A stretch of 64,000 nucleotides of DNA from contig NZ_CP021112.1 of the NCBI RefSeq assembly GCF_002119765.1, positions 2,164,501 through 2,228,500 of the forward strand. The letters are read 5' to 3'. Below the pieces are notes generated by a model, which was given only the letters and a program-made list of their open reading frames with translations, did not search any database and was not told the origin of the DNA. Source of the stretch: Pseudorhodoplanes sinuspersici. Its GTDB lineage: Bacteria > Pseudomonadota > Alphaproteobacteria > Rhizobiales > Xanthobacteraceae. This document shows, piece by piece, positions 1 to 9,238 of the stretch (its first letter is position 1; each line of letters begins with the position of its first letter). Position numbers and translations under genes: made by a program.

Positions 1-1028
1 CAGCGCTTTTTTTGTTGTGTGGCGCACTTTCTCTTGTTTACGCGCAAGGCGCGCCGGCACCGGCTGGCAGCCTTGTGCCGACCAAAATCGATATCCGCGC
101 CACACCGATCGAAGCCTTCGATCCGCGTGAGCCGGCGAAGAAACAGTTCGGCTCGCTGATCTTTCGCGGTGGTCTTGTGCTGTCGTCGCCGCACAAGCAA
201 TTCGGGGGTCTCTCTTCCCTTCGTGTAGCTGCCGATGGCAGTCGTTTTCTGGCCGTCACCGATCGTGGCTTCTGGGTTCGTGGCCGCATCACCTATCGGG
301 GCGAGGCACCGACCGGCATTGCCGATGGGGAGATCGCGCCGATGCTCTACAGCGACGGACGGCCGATCACGGCGCGCGGCTGGTACGATGCCGAAGCTTT
401 GGCCGAAGATGGAGGCTTTGCCTATGTCGCGCTGGAGCGCGTGCATCGCATCCTGAAATTCGATTACGCCAAGCGTGGTCTGCTGTCCCGGGGAACGCTG
501 GTTCCGGCATTGCCGGAGATCGCCAAGCTGCCAAGCAACCTTGGCCTCGAATGTCTTCAGGCCATGCCAAAGGGATCGTCGCTGGCCGGTGCGCTGGTTG
601 CCATTTCCGAACGCGGTCTCGATGACGCCCACAACATTCGCGGCTTCCTGATCGGCGGACCGAAGCCTGGAGTGTTTTCGGTCAAGCGGAGCGACGATTT
701 TGATGTCGCCGATTGCGCGGTGGCGCCGAATTCGCAGTTGTTGGTCCTCGAGCGATCCTTTTCATGGCGCCGTGGTGTGGCGATGCGCATTCGCAGCATC
801 CCGCTGGCCGATGTTGTTTCGGGCGCTGTGCTGGAAGGGACGAAGCTGATCTCCGCCGACATGGGCTTCGAGATCGACAATATGGAGGGCCTGAGCGTGT
901 CCCGCACCGCCAAGGGCGAAACCGTGCTGACGCTAGTGTCGGACGATAATTTCTCGATGATCCAGCGGACGATCCTGCTGCAATTCACGCTGCTGGATCG
1001 CGATGGCGCGTCCGCCTCCAGGAATTGA
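1..1028 (+). CDS. Esterase-like/phytase-like exported protein, 5' end cut by window
   Basis: The frame is already open at the window edge. The first in-window start is a TTG at 12, so the true start is probably upstream. The visible N-terminus is a hydrophobic stretch ending in a signal-peptidase-like YAQG/APA site, which points to export to the periplasm. The rest (LRVAADGSRFLAVTDRGFW, then YDAEALAEDGG, then a late DNMEGLSV) matches the 'esterase-like activity of phytase' beta-propeller family, in which acidic residues of successive blades bind calcium. Substrate cannot be read from sequence. It is convergent with rpmB, with a hairpin between them. Family assignment is from motif memory. Confidence 0.75.
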   Translation, partial: ALFLLCGALSLVYAQGAPAPAGSLVPTKIDIRATPIEAFDPREPAKKQFGSLIFRGGLVLSSPHKQFGGLSSLRVAADGSRFLAVTDRGFWVRGRITYRGEAPTGIADGEIAPMLYSDGRPITARGWYDAEALAEDGGFAYVALERVHRILKFDYAKRGLLSRGTLVPALPEIAKLPSNLGLECLQAMPKGSSLAGALVAISERGLDDAHNIRGFLIGGPKPGVFSVKRSDDFDVADCAVAPNSQLLVLERSFSWRRGVAMRIRSIPLADVVSGAVLEGTKLISADMGFEIDNMEGLSVSRTAKGETVLTLVSDDNFSMIQRTILLQFTLLDRDGASASRN

Positions 1029-1033
1029 ACGTG

Positions 1034-1063
1034 CAAAAACAATCGCCCGCTTTCGCGGGCGAT
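1034..1063 (-). terminator. Rho-independent terminator of rpmB
   Basis: A perfect 9-bp stem (1042-1050 with 1055-1063, arms atcgcccgc/gcgggcgat) carries a 4-nt loop. Read on the minus strand it is followed by attgtttttgc, so it is oriented to end rpmB transcription. No T-run follows on the plus strand. Confidence 0.75.
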
Positions 1064-1090
1064 GGGGCCAAATCAGAACGAAGAGGGCTG

Positions 1091-1381
1091 TCAGCTCGCT
1101 GTGGCGAGCTTCTTCTCAAGCTGGCGCTTCAACTCGAGGGCCTTCGGTGACAGTTCGACATCCTTGGCCTTGGCCAGGAATGCGTCGAGACCGCCGCGAT
1201 GGTCGACTGTCTTCAGCGCATTGGCCGAAATACGGAAGCGCACCGAGCGATTGAGCGTATCGGAGGTCAGCGTCACGTTGACAAGATTCGGCAGGAACCG
1301 CCGCTTGGTTTTGCGGTTCGAATGGCTCACCTTGTGACCGGTCTGTGCCGCTTTGCCGGTCAGGTCGCACTTCCGCGACAT
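1091..1381 (-). CDS. rpmB: 50S ribosomal protein L28
   Basis: The 96-residue product starts [10 protein letters not shown] and runs through [11 protein letters not shown] and [13 protein letters not shown], typical of alphaproteobacterial L28, a small component of the large ribosomal subunit. The frame is open further upstream to 1519, but the extra N-terminus is Arg/Pro-rich and not part of the family, so ATG 1381 is chosen. It is a monocistronic minus-strand gene with its own terminator at 1034-1063. A divergent promoter region separates it from the DUF3108 gene. Confidence 0.96.
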   Translation of the reverse strand: MSRKCDLTGKAAQTGHKVSHSNRKTKRRFLPNLVNVTLTSDTLNRSVRFRISANALKTVDHRGGLDAFLAKAKDVELSPKALELKRQLEKKLATAS

Positions 1382-1589
1382 GGTCAAAATCCTAATAGTT
1401 CGAGGCCGCGCCGAGGGCACAATGGCCTTCATGGGATGTCTGCTAGGCCGCGGACGTATAAAGAGGCCGGGCCGGGGCGTCAAGGCAAGGAAGCGGGCGG
1501 AACCATACAATCGGCGCATTGGTGGCGAATCGTTTACCGTATGGGGCGGCCCTGCCGGACCGCCCAGAACCGGGCGATGAGGGTGCCGG

Positions 1590-2429
1590 GTGCCAATTCG
1601 ACTGAAGAATTTCTACCGGACGGTGGTGGCGGGGGTCATTCTCGGTATGGCTGCCGCTGGTCAGGCGGAGGCTCAGGCCAAGCTCGACGCCCGTTATGCG
1701 GTGACGCTGGCCGGGATCAAGCTCGGCGAGGGATCCTGGGTGATCGACGTCGGCGAAGACCAGTTCTCTGTCGCCGCCAGCGGCGCGACATCCGGTCTTG
1801 CCCGCATTTTCAGCTCCGGGCGGGGCAGCGGGGAGTCCCGCGGCACGATCAAGAACGATCAATTCGTGCCGGCCCGCTACGCCATCTCGATCAAAAGCGG
1901 CAAAAAAACTGAAGACGTACGGTTGAAGCTCAATGACGGCACGGTCAAGGACGTGTCGATTGTGCCAGCGGCCCCGGAACCGCCGGATCGTGTTCCGGTG
2001 ACCGACGCGCACAAGCGCAATGTTTTCGACCCCATGACGGGTTCGTTGCTGCGAATATCCGGGAACGGGAATCTGATGAAACCGGAAGTCTGCCGCCAGC
2101 ACACGCCCATTTTCGATGGCCGGATGCGCTACGATCTGACGCTGGCCTACAAGCGGATGGAGCAGGTGAAGGTGCCCGGCTATGCGGGGCCTGCACTGGT
2201 ATGTGCGATCTATTTCGCGCCGCTTGCTGGCCACGTGCCGAGCCGCGCGGCGATCAAGTACCTGATCGATCAGCGTGACATGGAAACGTGGCTGGTGCCG
2301 ATCGGCGGCACCCGGGTCATGGTGCCGATCCGGGTTCAGGTGCCGACGCCGCTCGGGCTCGGCGTGATGGAGGCGACCAGCTTCAATGTCATGCCGCGTC
2401 CAACCCGCGCCAGCATCAAGATGCAATAG
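1590..2429 (+). CDS. DUF3108 domain exported protein
   Basis: The 279-residue protein starts with GTG and has a Sec signal peptide ([19 protein letters not shown], cleavage near residue 29). The mature part is beta-rich and begins [19 protein letters not shown], the usual opening of DUF3108 proteins: a periplasmic beta-sandwich fold related to lipid-binding or outer-membrane assembly proteins. It contains the [15 protein letters not shown] segment common in rhizobial members. Length fits the family. Function is unknown. It lies between rpmB (divergent) and the helicase gene, as is common in Hyphomicrobiales (recollection). Confidence 0.82.
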   Translation: MPIRLKNFYRTVVAGVILGMAAAGQAEAQAKLDARYAVTLAGIKLGEGSWVIDVGEDQFSVAASGATSGLARIFSSGRGSGESRGTIKNDQFVPARYAISIKSGKKTEDVRLKLNDGTVKDVSIVPAAPEPPDRVPVTDAHKRNVFDPMTGSLLRISGNGNLMKPEVCRQHTPIFDGRMRYDLTLAYKRMEQVKVPGYAGPALVCAIYFAPLAGHVPSRAAIKYLIDQRDMETWLVPIGGTRVMVPIRVQVPTPLGLGVMEATSFNVMPRPTRASIKMQ

Positions 2430-2809
2430 CCGTCTTGTTTTATCCCCGCTGTTCTCCACATTCGTGGACGGAGAGCGAGCCTTGACTCTTTGAGGTTGCT
2501 CTGGACTCCGCCGCAGTCCTGCGTGAGCTGACTTTGGGACCACCGCAAACGAGACAAAACACTCGATCTAGGGGAGTTCCTTGGATTTATGCTACATGTC
2601 GCGGTGAACGAACGCGAACACTGCCTAAGTCGGCGATTCGGCCGCGATTCGTTCCAGACTCGTTCCAACCCGTCATGGCGGGAGCAAAAAGCGGCTCCAG
2701 GTGTTGCGTTGTGGTACAGACCGCGCCATTGGTGGTGATGTGATCGCAACCGGAAGCATCTCCTGACAATTAACTGACCCGCCCTCACGCTTCGGTTTTC
2801 GGATCACTG
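2430..2809. other. Intergenic stretch without recognised gene
   Basis: These 380 bases separate the DUF3108 gene from the helicase gene. I see no convincing ORF, tRNA or known ncRNA consensus and no strong hairpin with a T-run. It probably holds the helicase promoter and leader. The ribosome-binding site before ATG 2810 is weak (ggatcactg). Confidence 0.5.
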
Positions 2810-5800
2810 ATGCCCATTTCCTTTTCGCCTGGCCCTCGAAGCGACGCCCGCATGCGTGGTGCCGGCGTCACCGCCGTGCTCGGACCGACCAATACCGGAA
2901 AGACCCATCTGGCGATCGAGCGGATGCTGGCGCATTCGTCCGGCATTATCGGGCTGCCGCTGCGGCTTCTGGCGCGAGAGGTTTACAATAAGGTCGCGGC
3001 GCGGATCGGCCCGGATTCCGTCGCGCTGATCACCGGTGAAGAGAAGATCAAGCCGGCCAATCCGCGCTACTGGGTATCGACCGTCGAGGCGATGCCGCAG
3101 GATATCGATCCGGCCTTCATTGCTATCGACGAAATCCAGATCGCCGCTGATTTCGAGCGCGGGCATGTGTTCACCGACCGCATTCTCAATCGTCGCGGGC
3201 GCGAAGAAACGTTGATTCTCGGCGCCGCCACCGTGCGGCCCATGGTTGAGCGGCTACTACCCGGTGCGAATATCATTTCGCGGCCGAGATTGTCGCAGCT
3301 TACCTTTGCCGGTGACCGAAAGATGACCCGGCTGCCCAGCCGGTCCGCCATCGTCGCATTCTCCGCTGATGAGGTTTACGCAATCGCGGAATTGATTCGA
3401 CGCCAGCGTGGCGGCGCAGCGGTGGTGCTGGGTGCGCTTTCGCCACGAACACGCAATGCGCAAGTGGCACTCTATCAATCCGGCGATGTGGATTATCTCA
3501 TTGCGACTGATGCCATCGGGATGGGTCTCAACCTCGATGTTGATCACGTTGCCTTTGCGTCCGACCGCAAATTCGACGGCTATCAATTCCGCAACCTCAA
3601 TCCCGCCGAACTGGCGCAGATTGCGGGCCGTGCGGGCCGCGCGACGCGAGATGGCACATTCGGGACGACCGGCCGCTGTGCGCCCTTCGACGACGAACTC
3701 GTGCGGCAACTCGAGAGCCATTCTTTCGAACCGCTGAAGTTGCTGCAGTGGCGCAATTCAGCTCTCGACTTTGCCTCGATAGGCGCATTACAGGCTTCGT
3801 TGTCGGAGGTGCCCACCGAAACGGGTCTGACGCGCGCACCGCTCGCCGAGGATATCCTTATTCTTGAACATGCTGCGCGCGATGAGGACATCCGAGCGCT
3901 GGCGAAAACACGGATGGCCGTCGAGCGGCTATGGGAGGCCTGCCAGGTTCCAGATTACCGGAAGATCGCACCAGCCAATCATGCCGAACTTGTCACGACC
4001 CTCTATGGATTTTTGATGAGAGAGGGTAAAATCCCGGATGACTGGTTCGCTCGCCAGGTGGCACAGGCGGATCATACCGAAGGCGATATCGACTCTCTCT
4101 CCACACGGATTGCGCATGTACGAACCTGGACGTTTGTTGCCAACAGGCCGGATTGGCTCGCCGATCCCGATCATTGGCAAGGCGTTACGCGCGCCGTTGA
4201 GGACAAATTGTCGGATGCGTTACACGAACGCCTTACGGCCCGCTTTGTCGATCGCCGCACAAGCGTGTTAATGCGGCGACTGCGCGAGAACACAACATTG
4301 GATAGTGAAATTTCAAAGACTGGCGACGTTACGGTCGAGGGCCATCTGGTCGGACGTCTCGAAGGCTTTCGCTTTGCTGCAGACCCATCGGCCGGCGGCT
4401 CCGAGGCCAAGGCCTTGCATGCCGCTGCGCAGAAGGCGCTGGCTGGAGAAATCGACACACGGGCCAATCGGCTGTCCCAGGCGCCGGACGAGCAATTCGT
4501 TCTGACGTCGGACGGCACGATCCGCTGGACTGGCGACGCTGTTGCCAAGCTGGTTGCCGGCGAAGAGGTCATGCGGCCGCGGATTCGCATTCTTGCTGAT
4601 GAGCAATTGACCGGCACGCCGCGCGAACAGGTACAGGCGCGGCTCGATCTTTGGACCAAGGCGCATATCGACAAGCTGCTCGGACCGTTGACGGCACTTG
4701 CTGCGGCCGAAGATGTCATCGGTATCGCTCGCGGCATCGCTTATCGTCTGATCGAGGATCTGGGCGTGCTGGAGCGGCAAAAGGTCGCCGAGGACGTGAA
4801 GGGGCTCGATCAGCCATCCCGCGCGAGCCTGCGGAAATACAGCGTCCGCTTCGGCGCCTATCACATCTACATCCCGCAATTGCTGAAGCCGGCGCCGCGG
4901 ACGCTGGCGACGCTGCTCTACGCCATCAAGCACGACAACGGCGACATGCGTGGGCTCGATGATGTCCAGCAGCTCGCGTCGAGCGGCCGCACATCGATTC
5001 CGGCCAACAAGGACATCCAGAAGAACTTGTATCGCGTTGCCGGTTATCGCGTGGCCGGCGAGCGCGCGGTCCGCGTCGATATCCTGGAGCGATTGGCCGA
5101 CCTCATTCGTCCGGCACTGGCGTGGCGCGACAATTCGCCAGGCATCAAACCGCCCGGCGCGCTTGATGGTACCGGCTTTACGGTGACAGTCGGTATGACG
5201 TCGCTGGTCGGTTCTTCCGGCGAAGATTTCGCGTCGATCCTGCGTTCACTCGGCTATCGCATGGAGCGGCGACCGAAACCGGCCGAGCCGGTTGCATCTT
5301 CGCCGTCGGAGCCCGCCCAGACCGCAGACGCAGTTCAGCCATCCGACAATGCAGACGGCAGTGCCGAAAGCGTTTTGAATGGCGAAACTGCCGACGCTGT
5401 CGAAACACCGGCCGCGGAAGCGGCCATCGTCGATGCAGCGCCTGTTGCCGAGACCGTGGCGAGCGAACCGGTAGTCACCGCTGAGGCGGTCACTGCCGAA
5501 GAACCCGCGCAAGTCGTAGCCGCAGAGCCGGTCGTTCCTGCCGAACCTGTCGTTACCGCTCAGCCTGCCGTTGCCTCAGAGGCTGATGTTGTTTCGTCTG
5601 AACCCGCGCCGGAGACGGCTGACACTGCTGAGATCGTTCTCAACGCGGAAGCGACCGCTGAAACGGCAGCAGCACCAGCCGAGCCCGAACTGATTGAGGT
5701 GTGGCGTCCGGGTCGCTTCGAGCAACGTGAGCGGCGTCCGCAGGGGCGCCACCATCGCCGCGACAATCGCGGGGCGCCGCGGCAAGCTGAAGGGCAAGCG

Positions 5801-6130
5801 GTTGCTGCTCCCGCTGACGGATTGCCGGTACAAGCGGCTGATGCAGCGGCAGAGACGCCGCGTCAGGACAATCGGTCGGAGCAGCGCCAGAGGGGGCCGC
5901 GTCCGCCGCGCAAGGACCGTCATCAGCGTCACGGGCGGCCTGAAGGCGGCCCGCGACATGAAGGTCAACGCCACGAAGGCCAGCGTCATGGCAAGCCGGG
6001 CGGTGGTCATCGTCAGGACGCACGTCCGCGTCCCGATCGGCGCGAGAAAGAGCCGGATCCCAATTCGCCTTTTGCAAAGCTTGCGGCCCTGAAGGCTCAG
6101 CTTGAGGCGGATTCCAAGGAGCGCCGCTAA
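2810..6130 (+). CDS. SUV3-type superfamily 2 RNA helicase with long low-complexity tail
   Basis: This 1106-residue protein has the SF2 helicase core of the SUV3/mitochondrial degradosome type: Walker A GPTNTGKT (Lys31), DEIQ box II (107-110), a helicase C domain with YLIATDAIGMGLN, and motif VI QIAGRAGRA. Family knowledge assigns ATP-dependent RNA unwinding in RNA turnover. The core and SUV3 C-terminal region run to about residue 820. The remaining ~280 residues are an Ala/Glu/Val-rich degenerate repeat (PAEPVV-, TAEAV-like units) followed by an Arg/His/Gly-rich basic tail (RHEGQRHEGQRHG), probably disordered and RNA-binding. The downstream S4 gene begins 3 bases after the stop, so the two are likely cotranscribed. 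A start at Met15 (2852) is also possible. Confidence 0.9.
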   Translation: MPISFSPGPRSDARMRGAGVTAVLGPTNTGKTHLAIERMLAHSSGIIGLPLRLLAREVYNKVAARIGPDSVALITGEEKIKPANPRYWVSTVEAMPQDIDPAFIAIDEIQIAADFERGHVFTDRILNRRGREETLILGAATVRPMVERLLPGANIISRPRLSQLTFAGDRKMTRLPSRSAIVAFSADEVYAIAELIRRQRGGAAVVLGALSPRTRNAQVALYQSGDVDYLIATDAIGMGLNLDVDHVAFASDRKFDGYQFRNLNPAELAQIAGRAGRATRDGTFGTTGRCAPFDDELVRQLESHSFEPLKLLQWRNSALDFASIGALQASLSEVPTETGLTRAPLAEDILILEHAARDEDIRALAKTRMAVERLWEACQVPDYRKIAPANHAELVTTLYGFLMREGKIPDDWFARQVAQADHTEGDIDSLSTRIAHVRTWTFVANRPDWLADPDHWQGVTRAVEDKLSDALHERLTARFVDRRTSVLMRRLRENTTLDSEISKTGDVTVEGHLVGRLEGFRFAADPSAGGSEAKALHAAAQKALAGEIDTRANRLSQAPDEQFVLTSDGTIRWTGDAVAKLVAGEEVMRPRIRILADEQLTGTPREQVQARLDLWTKAHIDKLLGPLTALAAAEDVIGIARGIAYRLIEDLGVLERQKVAEDVKGLDQPSRASLRKYSVRFGAYHIYIPQLLKPAPRTLATLLYAIKHDNGDMRGLDDVQQLASSGRTSIPANKDIQKNLYRVAGYRVAGERAVRVDILERLADLIRPALAWRDNSPGIKPPGALDGTGFTVTVGMTSLVGSSGEDFASILRSLGYRMERRPKPAEPVASSPSEPAQTADAVQPSDNADGSAESVLNGETADAVETPAAEAAIVDAAPVAETVASEPVVTAEAVTAEEPAQVVAAEPVVPAEPVVTAQPAVASEADVVSSEPAPETADTAEIVLNAEATAETAAAPAEPELIEVWRPGRFEQRERRPQGRHHRRDNRGAPRQAEGQAVAAPADGLPVQAADAAAETPRQDNRSEQRQRGPRPPRKDRHQRHGRPEGGPRHEGQRHEGQRHGKPGGGHRQDARPRPDRREKEPDPNSPFAKLAALKAQLEADSKERR

Positions 6131-6133
6131 CGA

Positions 6134-6505
6134 TTGGATCGGCAGCGTATCGACAAGTGGCTGTGGCATGCGCGTGTGGTCCGCACGCGCACCGCGGCAG
6201 CAGGACTGGTCGGTGGTGGTCTCATCCGGATCAATGGCGCCCGCATCGATGCTGCGAGCCGTGCCGTGCGGATCGGCGACGTGGTCACCATTGCATTCGA
6301 CACAATCAAAATCCTGAAAGTGACGGGCTTTTCGGAGCGTCGTGGTTCCGCAACCGATGCCACCCTCCTATATGAGGATCTGCAGGTGGTTGCGCCGGTT
6401 CAACAGGGAAATCCGACGGTTGAACCTGAGGCCGCGACCCGGCGCCCGAACAAACGCGAGCGGCGCGATATTGTCAGGCTCAAGCGACCTGATAATGATC
6501 ATTGA
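6134..6505 (+). CDS. S4-domain RNA-binding protein (Hsp15-like)
   Basis: The 123-residue protein opens with DRQRIDKWLWHARVVRTRT, the signature of the S4 fold in the Hsp15/HslR family, which binds stalled 50S subunits or structured RNA. The S4 domain fills residues 1-70 and the C-terminal third is basic (RRPNKRERRDIVRLKR). The start is TTG, three bases after the helicase stop, so translation is probably coupled to the helicase gene. An RNA helicase followed by an S4 protein suggests shared work on structured RNA or ribosomes. The start is chosen because the conserved DKWLWHAR lies within 14 residues of it. Confidence 0.88.
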   Translation: MDRQRIDKWLWHARVVRTRTAAAGLVGGGLIRINGARIDAASRAVRIGDVVTIAFDTIKILKVTGFSERRGSATDATLLYEDLQVVAPVQQGNPTVEPEAATRRPNKRERRDIVRLKRPDNDH

Positions 6506-6515
6506 CGGTTCGCAA
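6502..6515. promoter_or_regulatory. FixK/FNR-type box upstream of fdxA (TTGA-N6-GCAA)
   Basis: The 14-mer TTGACGGTTCGCAA fits the relaxed FixK2 consensus TTG(A/C)-N6-(T/G)CAA. It overlaps the end of the S4 gene. Its centre is about 74 bases before the fdxA ATG, a spacing compatible with an activator site. It shares TTGACGGTT with the box at 50094. One such match could be chance. Confidence 0.35.
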
Positions 6516-6582
6516 ATGCAGTGCCTTGCGTGGCGGTAACCCTTAAGCTAGGGACAAAATGCTGCGCCTGTCTGGAGTTAGA

Positions 6583-6918
6583 ATGACTTACGTCGTCAAC
6601 GATAGTTGCATCCGCTGCAAGTTCATGGACTGCGTGGAAGTGTGCCCCGTCGATTGCTTCTACGAGGGCGAGAACATGCTCGTCATCCATCCTGACGAGT
6701 GTATCGATTGCGGCGTCTGTGAGCCGGAATGCCCCGTCGAGGCGATCAAGCCGGATACCGATCCGGGCTTGGAGAAGTGGCTTTCGCTCAATGCCGAATA
6801 TGCCAAGGTCTGGCCGAATATTACCGCCAAGAAGGAGCCGCCGGCCGACCACAAGGAATGGGAAGGCGTGGAGGGCAAGGAGCAATATTTTTCTCCGGAA
6901 CCCGGTACCGGCAATTGA
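6583..6918 (+). CDS. fdxA: Seven-iron ferredoxin FdxA
   Basis: This 111-residue ferredoxin has Cys9, Cys17 and Cys50 positioned for a [3Fe-4S] cluster and Cys21, Cys40, Cys43 and Cys46 for a [4Fe-4S] cluster, plus the extra Cys12 and Cys25 typical of Azotobacter FdI-type proteins. It acts as a soluble low-potential electron carrier. The open frame reaches ATG 6559, but ATG 6583 follows ctggagtta and matches the family start MTYVVND, so it is preferred. A FixK-like box lies about 74 bases upstream, which would fit low-oxygen control. A short untranslated gap and the CarD leader follow. Confidence 0.95.
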   Translation: MTYVVNDSCIRCKFMDCVEVCPVDCFYEGENMLVIHPDECIDCGVCEPECPVEAIKPDTDPGLEKWLSLNAEYAKVWPNITAKKEPPADHKEWEGVEGKEQYFSPEPGTGN

Positions 6919-7145
6919 AAGCTTCCCAGGCTATCCTTCTTAATCTTTTCGCCTGATTTTTGCCGTCGAAATCGCCGCTGGCGGGCTTCGCAGCGCGTTA
7001 ACACATTGATTTTTACGGAAAATGTGTTATACAAGCGTCATAGGAACGACATAACCGAACCCCTTTCGGGGAGCACGCAATTTTCGGGTCCGTTCCGGAG
7101 GAAGCCGTCATAGAAGGAGCGTGATTTTTATCACGCGCGCGACCC

Positions 7146-7934
7146 GTGGCAGATAAATCGCGTTCAAAGAGCAAGAAAGCGTCCAGCGACAGCAAGCGCC
7201 GGGCGAAAAAAGCCTCCGCCGCAACCCGGCGGACCTCAACGGCTTCGCGGCACGCTGGCCGTGGGGCTCCCGTGGCTAAGGCAACCAGCCGGCCGAAACC
7301 GGCCGGTGAAGGAGCGACCTCCGGAATGACTGTTAATAAGAAGGCCACCACTCAACGTCAGGGCTTCAAGACCACTGAATTCGTCGTCTATCCGGCCCAT
7401 GGCGTGGGCCAGATCATGGCGATCGAAGAGCAGGAAGTGGCTGGCGCCAAGCTTGAACTGTTTGTCATCAATTTCGTGAAGGACAAGATGACCCTGCGCG
7501 TCCCGACGGCGAAGATCGCCTCGGTTGGCATGCGCAAATTGTCCGAGCCGGCCATGGTGAAGCGCGCTCTGGAGACCCTGAAGGGCCGCGCCCGCATCAA
7601 GCGTACCATGTGGTCGCGCCGTGCGCAGGAATACGAGGCAAAGATCAATTCCGGCGACATCGTCGCCATCGCCGAAGTGGTGCGCGACCTGTACCGCTCC
7701 GAGCAGCAGCCGGAGCAGTCCTACTCAGAACGCCAGCTTTATGAGGCGGCGCTGGACCGTCTGTCGCGCGAAATCTCGGCCGTGCAGCACATTACCGAGA
7801 CCGAAGCGGTGAAGGAAATCGAAGGCGCGCTCGCGAAAGGCCCGCGCCGCGGACCGAAGCCGGCTGAAGGCGCTGCGGCTGACGCCGATGCGGACGCCGA
7901 TGACAGCGAATCCGTGGAGGATGAAGCGGCCTGA
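7146..7934 (+). CDS. carD: CarD-family RNA polymerase-binding regulator with basic N-terminal extension
   Basis: Residues ~75-230 form the CarD/CdnL fold: TTEFVVYPAHGVGQI (RNA polymerase beta-binding Tudor-like part), then the alpha-helical DNA-contacting part with RTMWSRRAQEYE and LYEAALDRLSREI. The product stabilises the sigma70 open complex, and in alphaproteobacteria it supports rRNA transcription. From GTG 7146 there is a 60-residue Lys/Ser/Ala-rich extension. An alternative start is ATG 7326 (MTVNKK), with ggag 12 bases upstream. The C-terminus is acidic (DADADADDSESVEDE). The 5' leader (7020-7145) has a short hairpin (cccctttcgggg). A strong terminator follows. Confidence 0.9.
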   Translation: MADKSRSKSKKASSDSKRRAKKASAATRRTSTASRHAGRGAPVAKATSRPKPAGEGATSGMTVNKKATTQRQGFKTTEFVVYPAHGVGQIMAIEEQEVAGAKLELFVINFVKDKMTLRVPTAKIASVGMRKLSEPAMVKRALETLKGRARIKRTMWSRRAQEYEAKINSGDIVAIAEVVRDLYRSEQQPEQSYSERQLYEAALDRLSREISAVQHITETEAVKEIEGALAKGPRRGPKPAEGAAADADADADDSESVEDEAA

Positions 7935-7961
7935 TCCGCTCTGCTCTGCTTGTTATTCTGC

Positions 7962-7993
7962 AAAAAAGCCCGGTGTTCGCACCGGGCTTTTTC
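7962..7993 (+). terminator. Rho-independent terminator after carD (bidirectional in form)
   Basis: A 9-bp stem (7967-7975 agcccggtg with 7980-7988 caccgggct) closes a TTCG-type tetraloop. It is preceded by an A-run and followed by ttttt, a textbook intrinsic terminator. Confidence 0.9.
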
Positions 7994-8029
7994 ATTGGTC
8001 TGCGTTGTTCTGATCGATTCCAATCCATC

Positions 8030-8078
8030 GAGCATGATGTTGTCCGAAAACCGCTTCGCACTTTTCGGCATCATGCTC
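8030..8078. repeat. Palindromic interspersed repeat (gagcatgatg...catcatgctc)
   Basis: The outer arms 8030-8039 and 8069-8078 are a perfect 10-bp inverted repeat. An inner 7-bp pair ccgaaaa (8044-8050)/ttttcgg (8062-8068) continues the stem with a 4-nt bulge. Elements of this form are scattered in intergenic DNA of Bradyrhizobium-type genomes (recollection). It sits directly after the carD terminator in the 317-base gap before the FGE gene. The rest of that gap shows nothing else I can support. Confidence 0.7.
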
Positions 8079-8251
8079 TAACCGGCTTCCCTTATGCGCA
8101 AGCGACCTTGCGGTGCAGCAACAAGTCGTGATTTTAGAAAACTATTCTAAGCCGAAGAAGAAACTTCCAAAGATTGTGATTGCTACACCTCGTAGAAACC
8201 GCGTTGCTCGGACGCGAGCACTGCTAGAGTGCGATATTCCACGGGTGCTCC

Positions 8252-9205
8252 ATGACGGTAACCGAGCTTCGGACGTCCAGTTGCGTCTCGGGAATGTGCT
8301 GCATTGAAGGCGGCACCTTTCGCATGGGGTCGGACCGGCATTATCCCGAAGAGGCGCCGGTCCATCGCGTCACCGTCAGCAGTTTCTGGATCGATGTCAC
8401 GCCGGTGACCAACCGGCAATTCAAGGATTTCGTCAAAGCGACCGGCCATGTGACCGTCGCCGAGACGATGCCCGACCCGAAGGATTATCCGGGCGCGCTG
8501 CCGCACATGCTCTATGCCGGCTCGCTGGTGTTTTCGCCGCCGTCGCATCCCGTGAATCTGCGCGACTGGAGTCAGTGGTGGCAATTTCTGAAGGGCGCCA
8601 ACTGGCGGCACCCTTACGGGCCGAAAAGCAACATCAACGGTCTCGACAATCATCCGGTGGTGCATGTGGCTTATGCCGACGCATTCGCCTATGCGCACTG
8701 GGCCGGCAAGGATCTGCCGACGGAGGCCGAATGGGAATTCGCAGCGCGCGGCGGTCTCGATGGCGCCGAATATGCGTGGGGTGAAGAATTCACACCGAAT
8801 GGCGAGCATCGTGCCAATACCTGGCAGGGCAATTTCCCGCACGAAAACCTGAACGTCGATGGGTTCGCGCGCACGTCGCCGGTGAAAGCCTTTTCCCCGA
8901 ATGGTTATGGCCTTCACGACATGATCGGCAATGTCTGGGAATGGACATCCGATTGGTATGCGCCAAAACACGAAGCCGATGCGCCGAAAGCCTGCTGCAT
9001 TCCGGAAAACCCGCGCGGCGCGCGCGAGGACGGCAGCTACGATCCCTGCCAGCCGAACATTAAAATCCCACGCAAAGTTTTAAAGGGTGGCTCGCATTTA
9101 TGCGCGCCAAATTACTGCCGACGCTATCGGCCCGCTGCGCGGCATGCTGAGCCGGTCGATACATCGACAAGTCACGTCGGATTCAGGTGCGTCACACGAA
9201 TCTAG
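8252..9205 (+). CDS. Formylglycine-generating enzyme (sulfatase-modifying factor)
   Basis: The 317-residue protein covers the FGE-sulfatase fold: MCCIEGGTFRMGSDRHYPEE at the N-terminus, LPTEAEWEFAARGG and GNVWEWTSDWY in the middle, and GGSHLCAPNYCRRYRPAAR at the C-terminus. Both catalytic cysteines of aerobic, copper-dependent FGE are present (Cys284, Cys289), so it should oxidise a target Cys to formylglycine rather than being a degenerate family member. It lies 33 bases before a sulfatase gene carrying a C-T-A-G-R motif, its evident client. No signal peptide is seen, so action is cytoplasmic, before export. Confidence 0.93.
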   Translation: MTVTELRTSSCVSGMCCIEGGTFRMGSDRHYPEEAPVHRVTVSSFWIDVTPVTNRQFKDFVKATGHVTVAETMPDPKDYPGALPHMLYAGSLVFSPPSHPVNLRDWSQWWQFLKGANWRHPYGPKSNINGLDNHPVVHVAYADAFAYAHWAGKDLPTEAEWEFAARGGLDGAEYAWGEEFTPNGEHRANTWQGNFPHENLNVDGFARTSPVKAFSPNGYGLHDMIGNVWEWTSDWYAPKHEADAPKACCIPENPRGAREDGSYDPCQPNIKIPRKVLKGGSHLCAPNYCRRYRPAARHAEPVDTSTSHVGFRCVTRI

Positions 9206-9238
9206 CCTGCCACGACAATCAACAGGGAGGAATGCGCA

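Noticed and set aside
1443-2543. Long open minus-strand frame antisense to the DUF3108 gene
   Set aside because: Arg/His/Pro-rich translation without domains, fully opposite a signal-peptide protein; a typical shadow in GC-rich DNA.
2430-2809. Possible ncRNA gene upstream of the helicase
   Set aside because: I looked for RNase P, tmRNA and SRP-like conserved words and found none; no strong terminator hairpin.
8113-8307. 64-codon frame overlapping the FGE start
   Set aside because: No ribosome-binding site, no homology, and it overlaps the beginning of a well-supported gene out of frame.
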